This document shows, one piece after another, positions 44,432-53,962 of a DNA stretch of 64,000 nucleotides (the stretch's first letter is position 1; each line of letters opens with the position of its first letter). The DNA comes from G016756615 sp035556195 (GTDB lineage Bacteria > Pseudomonadota > Alphaproteobacteria > Rhizobiales > Rhizobiaceae). Both the position numbers and the translations under genes were made by a program. Under the pieces are notes generated by a model that had not been told where the DNA came from, searched no databases, and was given only the letters and a program-made list of their open reading frames with translations. The stretch lies in assembly GCA_035556195.1 (NCBI GenBank), contig DATMFK010000007.1, positions 124,001-188,000 on the forward strand. The letters are read 5' to 3'.

Positions 44432-45427
44432 ATGAAAGCACTGCTTCTAACTGCGGCACTTCTGGGAGGCCTCTTGGCTGCCGCTCCGGCCATGGCTCAG
44501 AACCCGCGTCTGGGCTACGTGCCTACAGATGACCATCCGGTCGGACAGGCTTCGCGCCATTTTGCGAAGCTGGTGGAAGAGAAGACCGGCGGGCGCATCA
44601 AGATCGATACTTTCGGCAACGGCGTGCTCGGCAGCGAGCCCGAGATGCAGGCTTCGGTTCAGGCCGGCTTCATCGACATCATGGTTGGCCCCACGCCGAA
44701 CCTGGTCGGTGTCGTTCCGCAGTTCATGATCTACGACCTGCCGTTCTTCTACAAGGACTTCGCGGCGGTGGATGCCGTCATGGACGGCGACGTCGGCAAG
44801 GAGCTGTTTTCAAAACTGCAGGAAAAGACCGGCATAGTGGGTCTGGCCTGGTGGGATAACGGTTTCCGCCACATGACGAACAAGATCCGTCCGGTCAACA
44901 CAGTGGAAGACATGGCCGGGATCAATATCCGGGTCATACCTAACCCGTTGTTCATTGCGACCTGGACGGCCTTGGGAACCAATCCGACGCCGCTTCCCTG
45001 GCCGGAGCTTTACAGCGCCCTCGAAAACGGCGCCGTCGACGGTCAGGAGACGCCGTACGCTCTGATCTATACCGCCAGGTTCTATGAGGTGCAGAAGTAC
45101 CTGGCCAAGACGGGCCATGTCTATACGCCGTTCGTTCTTCTTGCCAGCCAGAAGTGGTTTGGAAGCCTCTCCGACGAGGACAAGGCGCACGTTATGGAAG
45201 CTGCAAAGGAATCGGCAGCTTTCCAGCGGGAAATTTCCCGCAAGGCGGCGGCGGAGTTGGAGGAGCAGCTCAAGGCGAAAGGCTTCGAGATCACCCAACC
45301 CACGCCCGAAGCGCTCGCAGCCATGAGCGAGCGCGTTGCGCCTGTCGTGAAGGAATACGGCGAGAAGATCGGCGTCGAGCTGGTCGAGCAGGCGCGCGCC
45401 GCTATGGCCGCGGTTGCTAAGCCGTAA
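44432..45427 (+). CDS. dctP: TRAP transporter substrate-binding protein DctP
   Basis: 331 residues, ATG after GGGAGGATAAACT. A signal peptide (LLLTAALLGGLLAAAPAMAQ) is followed by a DctP fold: RLGYVPTDDHPVGQASRHFA near 25, GGRIKIDTFGNGVLGSEPEM near 53 and the ligand-contact region WWDNGFRHMTNKIRPV near 140, where the Arg pairs with a substrate carboxylate. GAVDGQETPYAL is near 200. It delivers a carboxylate to the DctQM permease, presumably the pair at 33656-35475, since none is adjacent. An unusual separation of about 9 kb (gspD-O-K and four metabolic genes) lies between them. Confidence 0.94.
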   Translation: MKALLLTAALLGGLLAAAPAMAQNPRLGYVPTDDHPVGQASRHFAKLVEEKTGGRIKIDTFGNGVLGSEPEMQASVQAGFIDIMVGPTPNLVGVVPQFMIYDLPFFYKDFAAVDAVMDGDVGKELFSKLQEKTGIVGLAWWDNGFRHMTNKIRPVNTVEDMAGINIRVIPNPLFIATWTALGTNPTPLPWPELYSALENGAVDGQETPYALIYTARFYEVQKYLAKTGHVYTPFVLLASQKWFGSLSDEDKAHVMEAAKESAAFQREISRKAAAELEEQLKAKGFEITQPTPEALAAMSERVAPVVKEYGEKIGVELVEQARAAMAAVAKP

Positions 45428-45553
45428 GGGTCACGCTTGTGGCGCCGGAGCCAGGTTCACTTCCGCCGGCGTCCACCTGCAGAAGCATAGTGCGTCAGAG
45501 CATCGGGCGCTCCCCTGATCTTCGAGAAGGTCGGTGTTGCCGGCACGGCGGCC

Positions 45554-45893
45554 ATGCTCGAGGCTGCCAGGCGGACCGGCGGCTGCTTCTATTCGGGCTT
45601 TTCGACCAAGTGCTTGGATGCGGAACAGGCCGCGCCTCCCGCGCCGCAAGGTGCCAGCGTCCAGGTTCTGGTCAACCTGAACGTCCGCGCCGAGGCGCGA
45701 CGACGCCGAGGTAGTCGGCGTCGTGCCGACGCAAACCTGCGTCACGACCGAACTGTGCATAACGTCGACCGACGGCCCTTGGTGCCGCGCCAAGTTCGGC
45801 GAGAGGACCGGCTGGATGCGAAAGCTGGCCTTGCGCCAGAACCGCTGGGCCATCGTCACCTTCGAAAACTTTTGTCCCAAGCAGGGCAGTTAG
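45554..45893 (+). pseudogene. SH3-like domain protein, broken by a frameshift
   Basis: One frame reads GASVQVLVNLNVRAEA, the start of a bacterial SH3 repeat. One base later the frame changes and continues DDAEVVGVVPTQTCVTTE and DGPWCRAKFGERTGWM to a stop at 45893. Rejoined, the two parts form a single SH3_3-like domain with several Cys, preceded by a Pro/Ala linker. A start codon and signal peptide upstream could not be placed. It may be a recent pseudogene or a sequencing indel near 45690. Confidence 0.5.
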
Positions 45894-45957
45894 ACTTTCG
45901 GTTCAGTAGACAACTGTTCTCATCGGGCGAACAGCGGAAACAGGAAAAAATACCAGA

Positions 45958-47394
45958 ATGACCGTGCATCAGAATTTTATCGCCGGGCAATGGACGAACT
46001 CGGCCGAGGCTGCAGACAACATCAATCCTTCGAACACCCGAGACGTCGTCGGTGTCTATGCCCGTGGGTCTCGACAGGACGCCGAAGCCGCCATCGCTGC
46101 GGCCAAACAGGCGTTTAAGTCCTGGTCGCGGTCCAGCATCCAGCTCCGACACGACATCCTGCAAAAGGTTTCGACAGAGTTGTTGGCCCGCAGGGAGGAA
46201 TTGGGCAAGTTGCTGGCGCGAGAAGAAGGCAAGACGCTGGGCGAAGCCATCGGTGAGGTCGTCCGAGCGGGCCAGATATTCGGCTTCTTCGCGGGCGAAA
46301 CCCTGCGCCTGTCCGGCGAGAAGCTGCCTTCCGTTCGCCCGGGCGTCGAGGTTGACATAACACGCGAACCGGTAGGCGTCGTGGGCATCATCACGCCCTG
46401 GAATTTTCCGATCGCGATCCCTGCCTGGAAGATCGCACCGGCGCTCGCCTATGGAAATTGCGTTGTCTTCAAACCCGCCGACCTGGTGCCCGGGTCAGCT
46501 TGGGCGCTTGCCGACATCATCATCCGGTCTGGTATTCCTGACGGGGTCTTCAACCTGGTCATGGGCCGCGGCTCGGTCGTCGGGGATGCGCTGCTTAACA
46601 GCCGCGATGTGCATGCGATCAGCTTCACCGGCTCCGTCACGACGGGCAAGAAGGTCGCCGCCAGCAGTGTCGAACACATGCGCAAATTCCAGCTCGAACT
46701 CGGTGGAAAAAATCCGCTCGTCATCCTGGACGATGCGGATCTTCAGATCGCTGTCGAATGCGCTGCGAACGGCGCCTTCTTCTCTACCGGTCAGCGTTGC
46801 ACTGCCTCGTCCCGTCTGATCGTAACGGACAAGATCCACGACTCCTTCGTCGAAGCGCTCAAGGAGCGGCTGAGCAAGCTTGTTGTGGACGACGCGGTCA
46901 AGGATGGAACGCATATCGGGCCCGTCGTGGATCAAAATCAGCTCGACCAAGACCTGTCCTACATCGCGATCGGCAAGGATGAGGGGGCCAAACTTGCATG
47001 GGGCGGCTCTCGGCTGGAGCGGGGGACGCCAGGCTACTACTTGGAGCCAGCGCTATTCACCGAGACGACGCCTGAAATGCGTATCAACCGTGAAGAGATC
47101 TTTGGCCCGGTCGCCTCGGTCATCCGGGTCAAGGACTATGATGAGGCGCTGGCGCTTGCCAACGACACCGAGTTCGGGCTGACGGCAGGGATCTGCACGA
47201 CCAGTCTCAAACACGCCAGCCACTTCAAGCGCAACGCCGAATCCGGGATGGTGATGGTCAACCTGCCGACCGCCGGAGTGGACTATCACGTGCCCTTTGG
47301 TGGGCGGAAAGGCTCATCCTACGGACCACGCGAACAGGGCCGCTATGCTGCGGAGTTCTACACCACGGTGAAGACCTCCTACACGTTGCCCTAG
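45958..47394 (+). CDS. Aldehyde dehydrogenase, 2-oxoglutarate-semialdehyde dehydrogenase-like
   Basis: 478 residues. NAD(P)-binding motifs GIITPWNFPIAIPAWKIAP near 141 and ISFTGSVTTGKKVA near 222, the general base Glu in LELGGKNPLVI near 245 and the nucleophile Cys in FFSTGQRCTASSRLI near 280. The C-terminal stretch YGPREQGRYAAEFYTTVKT is characteristic of 2,5-dioxovalerate (2-oxoglutarate semialdehyde) dehydrogenases, which end the oxidative pentose-acid and glucarate routes. With the xylonate-type dehydratase at 21414-23216 this would outline part of such a route, but the intermediate 2-keto-3-deoxy-acid dehydratase is not in the window. Confidence 0.93.
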   Translation: MTVHQNFIAGQWTNSAEAADNINPSNTRDVVGVYARGSRQDAEAAIAAAKQAFKSWSRSSIQLRHDILQKVSTELLARREELGKLLAREEGKTLGEAIGEVVRAGQIFGFFAGETLRLSGEKLPSVRPGVEVDITREPVGVVGIITPWNFPIAIPAWKIAPALAYGNCVVFKPADLVPGSAWALADIIIRSGIPDGVFNLVMGRGSVVGDALLNSRDVHAISFTGSVTTGKKVAASSVEHMRKFQLELGGKNPLVILDDADLQIAVECAANGAFFSTGQRCTASSRLIVTDKIHDSFVEALKERLSKLVVDDAVKDGTHIGPVVDQNQLDQDLSYIAIGKDEGAKLAWGGSRLERGTPGYYLEPALFTETTPEMRINREEIFGPVASVIRVKDYDEALALANDTEFGLTAGICTTSLKHASHFKRNAESGMVMVNLPTAGVDYHVPFGGRKGSSYGPREQGRYAAEFYTTVKTSYTLP

Positions 47395-47482
47395 AGCGGG
47401 CCTCGATCTGATAGAATTATCAGGATTCTCAAATCAGCTCGATGCCGATTCAGACCGGCTGACGTGTAGAAGGTTGGCAGGG

Positions 47483-47748
47483 ATGCCGAAGGCTCTGTCT
47501 GTCAATCTTTGGGTTCGGGTTCTGGCCGCGGTCGCGCAGAGTTTGATGCCCGCCAGGCTGGCTATCGGTTTGATGTGAGCGCGGCGAGCGTCAACCGCTA
47601 GAGCATGCCGGAGCGTGAGCAGGCGACGCGCTCCAGCCCTCTCGGCGGCGACAGGCGCTCGCATGGGCTCGAACGACATGGCGCGACGATCGTGGACTCC
47701 GTCGCGGCCAACCGTGACATCGCGTTTTCCGATCAGGACCGCGCTTAA
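47483..47748 (+). mobile_element. IS630-family transposase remnant (N-terminal part)
   Basis: One frame starts MPKALSVNLWVRVLAAVAQS; the helix-turn-helix continues in another frame as GYRFDVSAASVNR. The linker SSPLGGDRRSHGLERHGATI then follows, as found between the two HTH domains of IS630/Tc1-type transposases. Stops and frameshifts separate the pieces and the DDE domain is missing. The remaining bases from 47395 to 47988 hold no other gene. Confidence 0.6.
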
Positions 47749-47988
47749 TGCGAAGGGTGCGAACGCCAGCGTCGCAGCGCCCTGACGGTTGCTCGATCGG
47801 CTATCGTGACGACTACCGCCAAGGCAGCGGCGCAAATTAGATACGCCGCGGAGAAGGGGCCCATAGAGGCAACGGCAAAACGGGGACGATAGTCGTCCGT
47901 CAGCTGTCAGTTTCAAGACTTGGGATGGCTGCCGTTGCCAAATCTTCAATGACAACTAGCGCTAGCTGCACAAATGATTCCTCCAGCA

Positions 47989-49638
47989 TTATTCCAGGTC
48001 ACCTCGGCGCCGCCTTATCAGACGCCGGATGAGCTGGGTTAGATCGCCTTCCACGGCGCCGATCGAGCAGGAGGAACCCTGCGGGCGGTGCGTGCCGTAG
48101 ACATCGCGGCCATTGATAGGCGCTGCCTTGCACACAACGAGATCGCCGCTTGCGCTTGCCGGACTAAGGGGGATAGGCGCGTAGAACCAGCCGAGCAGCG
48201 GCGGCACGGCCGGGATGGTGGCGCCGCAGGTGGACCAAGGGAACTGGAGATTGTGGCCGAGGTCCCGGAAGCTGCGGTCGGCGGCCGCGCCGGCGCACAC
48301 ACCGCCCGTACCGCCCTCCAGCACAGTGTTGGCGAACTCGATGGCGGCCGGCCCGCATGGCGTGCCGTGCTGCACAGGTAGGTTGCCGTTGTCGACCACG
48401 GTGGCGTTGAGGAAGCGCACGTTGCCTCCAACATAGGCGCCGCCCGCATCGGCGACGTTGTCGGCGATGATCGAATTGGCAATGCGGCTCGTCGCGGGCG
48501 CACACAATGTCTGGACCGCGCCCCCGCTGGCGGCACGGTTCCTGCGCAGCAGGCTGCCGCCGAGGAACAGCGGCGACTGCCGCGCGTAGATGGCGCCGCC
48601 TGCGGTGCCAGCGACATTGTCGAGCAGGGTGCTACCGCCGATTTCGGCCCGAGCGGATTCGCCTACGGCGATCGCGCCACCTGCAAGCGCCGCCCGATTT
48701 TCCTTGAAGCGGCCATTGCGGATGAACAGGCTGACGGGACGGGAGAGTTCGCCCGCCGCGGCCACCGCGCCACCGCTGGTGCCGGCATCGTTCGCGGTGA
48801 AGGTGACCGTTCGCATGGTCAGCTCGACGCCGGGACCGGCGAAGATCGCCCCGCCCTGGCCAGAGGAACGGTTGCGCTCGAAGATCGTCTCCTCCACCGC
48901 AAGCTTGCAGCGTGACAGGATCGCGCCGCCGTGATCGGCGCTGGAATTGTCGACGAACCACGATCGGGTGATGACGACCTGGCAGTTGCCGGTGGCGTCG
49001 GCGCCGCCGAAGTTGGAAGCGCCGCTCCGCTGGAACTGGGAATCATCGATGCGCACGCTGCTGAGGCGCGACGTCGCCAGCAACTGCCCTGTGTTGTCTG
49101 TAAACCGGCTGTCTGAGATGTCCATGACACCATCGGACACAATGAGCGCCGGACCGGAATTACCTCGAATCCAGGCGTCGCGCAGTACCAGGTCGCCGGC
49201 CACCAGCCACACCGGCTGCTGCGACCTGGCTATGGTAGTGCCCTCCAGCAACGACACGAATCCCTCGCCGACAATGACACTTCCCGGCAGCGTGGACGTG
49301 CCGATGCCGCCGCCTTCGATCCTGATCCTGCTGAAGGATACGCGAGAGCCGGAGGAGCCAAGGCCGAACATGCGGCGACCCTTGCCGTCCAGCGTGATCT
49401 TCCCACCACCATCGATATGAACGTCGCGATGCAGACCGTGCTGGCGCGTCAATTCGATGATGCCCGAACAGGCGAAAGCGACGTGGCCACCCGCCAGCAG
49501 CGCCTCGGCGAAATCGGTACGGGCATCGCCCGGCCACACATCCTTGCCGCACACGGTGACCACGGCATCAGCGTGCGCCGCCACGACGGCCAGACCAAGC
49601 CAGAACATCAGAACGAGGAGCCGCGGGAACACGCTCAT
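47989..49638 (-). CDS. Secreted right-handed beta-helix protein with choice-of-anchor Q end
   Basis: 549 residues with a signal peptide (RLLVLMFWLGLAVVAAHA). Most of the chain is a run of short beta-strand repeats with patterns such as NSSADHGGAILSR, RSSGQGGAIFAG, AGTSGGAVAAAG and AALAGGAIAVGE (about 230-400), typical of the polymorphic-membrane-protein/pectate-lyase beta-helix. Near the C-terminus NGRDVYGTHRPQGSSCSIGAVEGD matches the choice-of-anchor Q type of surface proteins. No catalytic residues could be assigned. It overlaps the preceding large-protein gene by four bases, so the two are one transcription unit. Confidence 0.85.
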   Translation of the reverse strand: MSVFPRLLVLMFWLGLAVVAAHADAVVTVCGKDVWPGDARTDFAEALLAGGHVAFACSGIIELTRQHGLHRDVHIDGGGKITLDGKGRRMFGLGSSGSRVSFSRIRIEGGGIGTSTLPGSVIVGEGFVSLLEGTTIARSQQPVWLVAGDLVLRDAWIRGNSGPALIVSDGVMDISDSRFTDNTGQLLATSRLSSVRIDDSQFQRSGASNFGGADATGNCQVVITRSWFVDNSSADHGGAILSRCKLAVEETIFERNRSSGQGGAIFAGPGVELTMRTVTFTANDAGTSGGAVAAAGELSRPVSLFIRNGRFKENRAALAGGAIAVGESARAEIGGSTLLDNVAGTAGGAIYARQSPLFLGGSLLRRNRAASGGAVQTLCAPATSRIANSIIADNVADAGGAYVGGNVRFLNATVVDNGNLPVQHGTPCGPAAIEFANTVLEGGTGGVCAGAAADRSFRDLGHNLQFPWSTCGATIPAVPPLLGWFYAPIPLSPASASGDLVVCKAAPINGRDVYGTHRPQGSSCSIGAVEGDLTQLIRRLIRRRRGDLE

Positions 49639-52328
49639 GGCAGCGTCACTGTGTCGAAGCGCGGATCGAACCAGCGTTCGAAGTCGAGCACGACTTTGCG
49701 CTTGCCCGCGAGGCTGGTGATCTCGACGCGGCCGCTGCCGCTAGAAGTGATGGGCGCGTGGCCGATCGCACCTGGCGGTGCGCCGGCATGCGGCCAGTCG
49801 TCCGGGTCGGGCTGTTCAATCGTGTCGACTTCGGTCACGCGCTCGCAGTCGAAGGCGATGCGCTGGCCCGGAGACCCGCGCGCGGACACATAGGTCCCCT
49901 CGCAATCATCCGAGAGGGTCATCGGATCGCCCGGGTTGCGCGCAGCCACGCGCGCCTTGAAGTCGTCGAAGGTCATATCGGCCGCGTCCACGACTTCGAC
50001 GAAGCCAGCGCTGTAGACTTCATCGAAATCCCCGAGGTCGGAGCCAAAGAGCTGCTTGCGGTAGATCGACATCCAGAATGGCGGGCCTCCATTATAGGCC
50101 GGACAGTCGGCGTCGTCCGAGCGGACCAAGAACCAGCCGGCGCGGTGCCCCGGCTTCATACATGGCGCCGCAAGGTCCCCAGGGACGATAACGTTGACGC
50201 CACAGGCGAACCCGTCCCATACGCAGAGGTTCAGGTCGTAGCTCGGCGCGGAATCCACCGCCTCCGGCAGCTTGCCCTGGAAGCGCAAGAAACGCTCCAG
50301 CGATGAACGGCGCGCCGCGACCGGCCGCTTGACCTCCGGCTGGGTAAGGGTAGCGGCATGGTGGGGCGGCCCGGCCAGCATGACGGTGGTAGGAACGGCA
50401 GCGCCGAGATCGTCTGCTACGAACAATTGGTCGATCGGGTCGACGGTTGTGTTTTTTGGCATGCCTGTGGTGAGCCCGCCAGCTGTGATGGTGAATGACG
50501 TGCCGCTCGAGACGATCTCCCAGCCATGGTGATGCAGCTGCTGGTGCACCGGGGGCGAGCTGTCGCGGTCGATGACCAGCGAATAGACCGTCTCGTCCGG
50601 CCGGTAGCTCGATGTGGCGTAGTAGATTGCGTGCGAGGCATAAGAGGTCGAGGCGGCATAGGCGTTGCCGTCGAACTCCGGTAGGTTAAGCGAGACACCA
50701 AAATAGAGCTGGCCCAGTGCATGCTGGTGATCGGCGCCGCGGTTGAGGTCGAACAGGCCATTCTTCGGAGGGTCTGTGGTAGTCAACGCGGTGCCATCGC
50801 GAGGGATGCCATCGACATGCGGCAGGTATTCGCGCTTGCGTCGGTAGGGGGCGATGCGGCGACCCTCGCTGCTGGTGACGGCATATTTGGCGACGGCATA
50901 CTCGATCACTATGCGGGCGCCGGTGCGCACGTCGACGTCCTCGGCGAAGTCGGCCAGGTTCGTGATGGCGACCATGCTGTACCGCTGGTAGGGCCGGCTG
51001 TTGTATTCGAGAAAATCCCCCTTCAGCAGCGTTTGCATCTCCTTCAGGATCCACTCGCGTAGGTCGCTCTGGTCGCTGGCGTAACCGGTACCGCCATTGG
51101 CCATGATGTACTGGTTGTTGAGGTATTTGGTGGAGTTAATCATCCACAAATGGTTCTCGGTTTCCGGTATCGTGAGAATTGCCAGTGCCGCGGCTGCGGC
51201 GGCCACAATAACGAGCACGATCGCGACGGCGATCGCCACGACCGCCCCGGCCACAACAATGATCGCTGCAATGATGGCCGCAATGAAGATAAGCAGGATC
51301 GCCAGGAAGGACAGGATGTCCCAACCTGAATCCCAGAGATCCTCCATCATGCTATCGAAGCCGGACCGGTCGTCGGATCGCTCCTGCGGGCTGCCGAGAC
51401 TCTTCTCCTCGTTGCCGCACTCCCAGAAGTGGTAGTTTTCCGCTGCCGGGCCCCCGTCGATGTCGATCAACTGCTCGTTAAGGTGCTTGCGTGCATCGTC
51501 ACTCAACACCAGCTGCCGGCGGTCCAGTTCGGCGATACGGATTAGATTCTTCAGCGTCGCGTCCCAGTCGCCATGAGTGCCGCCGAACAGATTGCATGGT
51601 GCACCGTCGGTTCCGACCTGCATGTCGCCGCGCGACATCCTCAGCAGCGATTGGTCGACCTGCGCGGCTAGGCAGGGCTGCGATATGCGAAATGTCAGGC
51701 GGACATTGGCGGGACGGTTCGGCGCGACGTTGCTCGCCGTGATCGAGTAATTCTGGACGCCATTGGCGCCATCCTGGCAGCCAGATGGCAGCAGCGACAG
51801 AATTCGGGCTCGGATTTGACTGGTATCAGGGGCATAGCTGCCCGGATTGGGCCAGTTGGTGATCGCCAACCAGGCGGGATGAGTGAGGAACGAATCGATG
51901 GCCGGCTGCCTGACAGCCGCTTCGTCGTGCAGGCATTTGTCATCGAACACACGGCACACCTGCCAGTGCGCCGCGGCTATGGTGAACTCGCAAGGGCGGG
52001 GAATAAAGACCGTGGCATGCGTGCCGCGTCCGAGCATATTCCACGCCATTTTGCCGAGGATCTCGGCGGTGATGTCCTCGCTGTTCGAATGCTGCCAGTA
52101 GTGCGGGACGAAGTTGAACTCCGAGCCGCAGGCAATAGTGGCGATGACCGCGTCGCGGCGGCGCGGCAGGGTCTGGATGGCGTCGGCAACAAATGCCGGC
52201 GCTGGACCGACCGGCACCTGATAGCCGAAGGTGTCGATCCCAGCGTGAACGGCCGTGCAGAACAACAGGAGCCAGCAAAGGCAGATGCGTGCTGCCAGCC
52301 GGCTGGTTCTTGCGGACGTCATCGGCAT
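49635..52328 (-). CDS. Large exported protein of unknown function with a long hydrophobic hairpin-like segment
   Basis: About 897 residues from the ATG at 52328 (ATG 52322 is an alternative). The signal peptide ARICLCWLLLFCTAVHAG is followed by a Cys-containing N-terminal region (CGSEFNFVPHYWQH, CRVFDDKCLHDE). Near residues 336-386 there is an unbroken hydrophobic stretch of about 50 residues made of Ile, Ala and Val, long enough for two membrane passes. A C-terminal region rich in Asp, Pro and Trp follows. I recognise no catalytic motif or domain. It overlaps the beta-helix gene downstream. The pair lies near a type II secretion system and two autotransporters, so export to the surface is plausible. 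Confidence 0.85.
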   Translation of the reverse strand: MPMTSARTSRLAARICLCWLLLFCTAVHAGIDTFGYQVPVGPAPAFVADAIQTLPRRRDAVIATIACGSEFNFVPHYWQHSNSEDITAEILGKMAWNMLGRGTHATVFIPRPCEFTIAAAHWQVCRVFDDKCLHDEAAVRQPAIDSFLTHPAWLAITNWPNPGSYAPDTSQIRARILSLLPSGCQDGANGVQNYSITASNVAPNRPANVRLTFRISQPCLAAQVDQSLLRMSRGDMQVGTDGAPCNLFGGTHGDWDATLKNLIRIAELDRRQLVLSDDARKHLNEQLIDIDGGPAAENYHFWECGNEEKSLGSPQERSDDRSGFDSMMEDLWDSGWDILSFLAILLIFIAAIIAAIIVVAGAVVAIAVAIVLVIVAAAAAALAILTIPETENHLWMINSTKYLNNQYIMANGGTGYASDQSDLREWILKEMQTLLKGDFLEYNSRPYQRYSMVAITNLADFAEDVDVRTGARIVIEYAVAKYAVTSSEGRRIAPYRRKREYLPHVDGIPRDGTALTTTDPPKNGLFDLNRGADHQHALGQLYFGVSLNLPEFDGNAYAASTSYASHAIYYATSSYRPDETVYSLVIDRDSSPPVHQQLHHHGWEIVSSGTSFTITAGGLTTGMPKNTTVDPIDQLFVADDLGAAVPTTVMLAGPPHHAATLTQPEVKRPVAARRSSLERFLRFQGKLPEAVDSAPSYDLNLCVWDGFACGVNVIVPGDLAAPCMKPGHRAGWFLVRSDDADCPAYNGGPPFWMSIYRKQLFGSDLGDFDEVYSAGFVEVVDAADMTFDDFKARVAARNPGDPMTLSDDCEGTYVSARGSPGQRIAFDCERVTEVDTIEQPDPDDWPHAGAPPGAIGHAPITSSGSGRVEITSLAGKRKVVLDFERWFDPRFDTVTLP

Positions 52329-52433
52329 CGTACCTACCACGTGACAGCAACCAGTTGAGCATAGCGAAGGCTCTACGATCCCGGAAGATATAGCTCCGCT
52401 GGATGCCTTCGTGTGATCGGTCGCCGTCGCCAC

Positions 52434-53106
52434 TCATGCCCCGCAGTTATGCAAGCGGACGGGCGTCGATCGAGCACGATGATAGCGGGCACACAGCTGC
52501 CGGAGATTTGCCGGCATGATGGAATACACTGAGGTTCCAGGGCTGGCTGTTTGAGCAATGTCCGCTTATGGGTCTTGCTGTGAAAGGCTCAGCGTCCATT
52601 TTGCCGTAAAAAGCGGCCATCCGGTCCATCGCCTGCGCTCGGAGCACGCGTAGTGCGCTAGGCTTGCGCGGTCTCGACACTACCCACAGTGAACCTCATT
52701 ATCGGGGAGAGGCGGCAGCGCTCCAAGTGGGATTCCTTGTCGGAACTCGACCGTGCCCAGGCGGCGGAGGTGGCGCGTCTGAAAGGCGAGATGGAACCAT
52801 TCAGACCGCCTCACGACGTAACTGTTGCAACATCACCTTCGACACGGCGCCGTCAAAGCCGAAAGCCAAGGCGGTCGACCGCACCGACTAAATCGCTCTC
52901 AGAGGTGAATTCGAGGGGGAGTGTCGCTGAAGAGGTTCCTTATTGGCCTCGTTTGGGCCGCTTCTTTCAGAAATATGCGGGGCGCCGTCGGTTCCGGCGC
53001 GAGCAACCGTATCGGGTCGGCCTGTGAAGAGCCGGAGATGCAGAGGCAGGTATGTGCACGCGACTATCCGGCCAAAGTTTAAATGAGTTGCGAAACTCCC
53101 CAACTT
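52434..53106. other. Gap without recognisable gene
   Basis: Several short open frames, none with recognisable features. It is probably decayed DNA leading into the HemE and integrase remnants. Confidence 0.4.
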
Positions 53107-53175
53107 CGCGCGGCCGATCTCGCTGACGCGCCAGGCGGGACGCTACCTTCCCGAATACCGAGAGGCCCGAGTCAA
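53107..53175 (+). pseudogene. Small fragment of uroporphyrinogen decarboxylase (HemE)
   Basis: The frame encodes RPISLTRQAGRYLPEYREAR, which carries the highly conserved N-terminal substrate-binding signature RQAGRYLPEYR of HemE. Sequence on both sides does not continue the family. The intact gene must lie elsewhere, since heme synthesis normally requires one full copy. Confidence 0.5.
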
Positions 53176-53275
53176 CGGGATGTCGTGGAGCGGCAAGCCG
53201 CGGCCGGAACGGCTGGCGCGACGAATGTCAGCTTGCCACGAAAGAGGCCGCGGCAGATTCGCGAGGTCATGATGA

Positions 53276-53460
53276 TCAGATCTTAGTTCCCTCGGCGAGG
53301 GTGAGCGCCGTCTTCGATGTCCACGCCAAAGTAGCGGACTGTATTCTCGATTGGCGTGACCGATCCTGGATCTGCACCGCTCGAAAATTGCCGTCGCCTT
53401 GTAGGTGATAGAGGCTTTGGTTCGCCGGTGAAGGCGATGCTGACCGCCGCGCAAGCGCAA
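53276..53460 (-). pseudogene. Tyrosine recombinase/integrase C-terminal remnant, frame-shifted
   Basis: Spread over three minus-strand frames but in order: HRRTKASITYKAT (the His-x-x-Arg box of tyrosine recombinases), then NFRAVQI, then ENTVRYFGVDIED and ALTLAEGTKI to a stop at 53276. Together they reconstruct the usual end of a rhizobial phage-type integrase, with the nucleophile Tyr in TVRYFG. At least two indels separate the pieces. It marks a former site-specific mobile element. Confidence 0.65.
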
Positions 53461-53962
53461 AGATGCCGGCGACCAAACATGTCGCGTGATTGCCTGGGGC
53501 TAGGACGCGCAATCTTGAGTTTGGGAAGTATGGCGAAGCGGTCGGGCTTTTCCAGGCCAGAGTCGCGCAGAGAAGGAGCGAGCCGGTAAGGCCATTACGC
53601 TTCCCTGCGGCCAAGATGCGGCAGTTTGGTAGGACGCAGAATGAGCGAGGACGGTCGACCCGTCGCCCGACGCAATGCAGAGATTGAAGATGGATGTAAG
53701 CGGTTCGACTTCAGCGCTGACGCTCGATCGAGTGACCAATATGCAACCCCTATCGGGAAAGGGGCGCCGTGCCGAAGCATTTCCGCTTTGACTCGCCGGC
53801 CCTGCTTGTTTCGTTCTGCCGTTCCTGCTCTTTGTGCATGCTGGCGAATCTCGATGGGGCTATCCGGTTGTTCGGGCGCTTGGGCAAACGATCGATTCTG
53901 CGGAAGCAATCGTAGTCTCGGTGCGCTATTTGGGCGCCGGTACCCACGTCGTGAGCGGCGTC
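53461..53962. other. Gap without recognisable gene upstream of the autotransporter
   Basis: About 500 bases with open frames on both strands but no recognisable protein. The autotransporter promoter must be here, yet no clear -35/-10 pair was found. Confidence 0.4.

Noticed and set aside
47434..47955. 173-codon minus-strand open frame
   Set aside because: The plus strand carries IS630 transposase pieces here; the minus frame is a shadow with no features.
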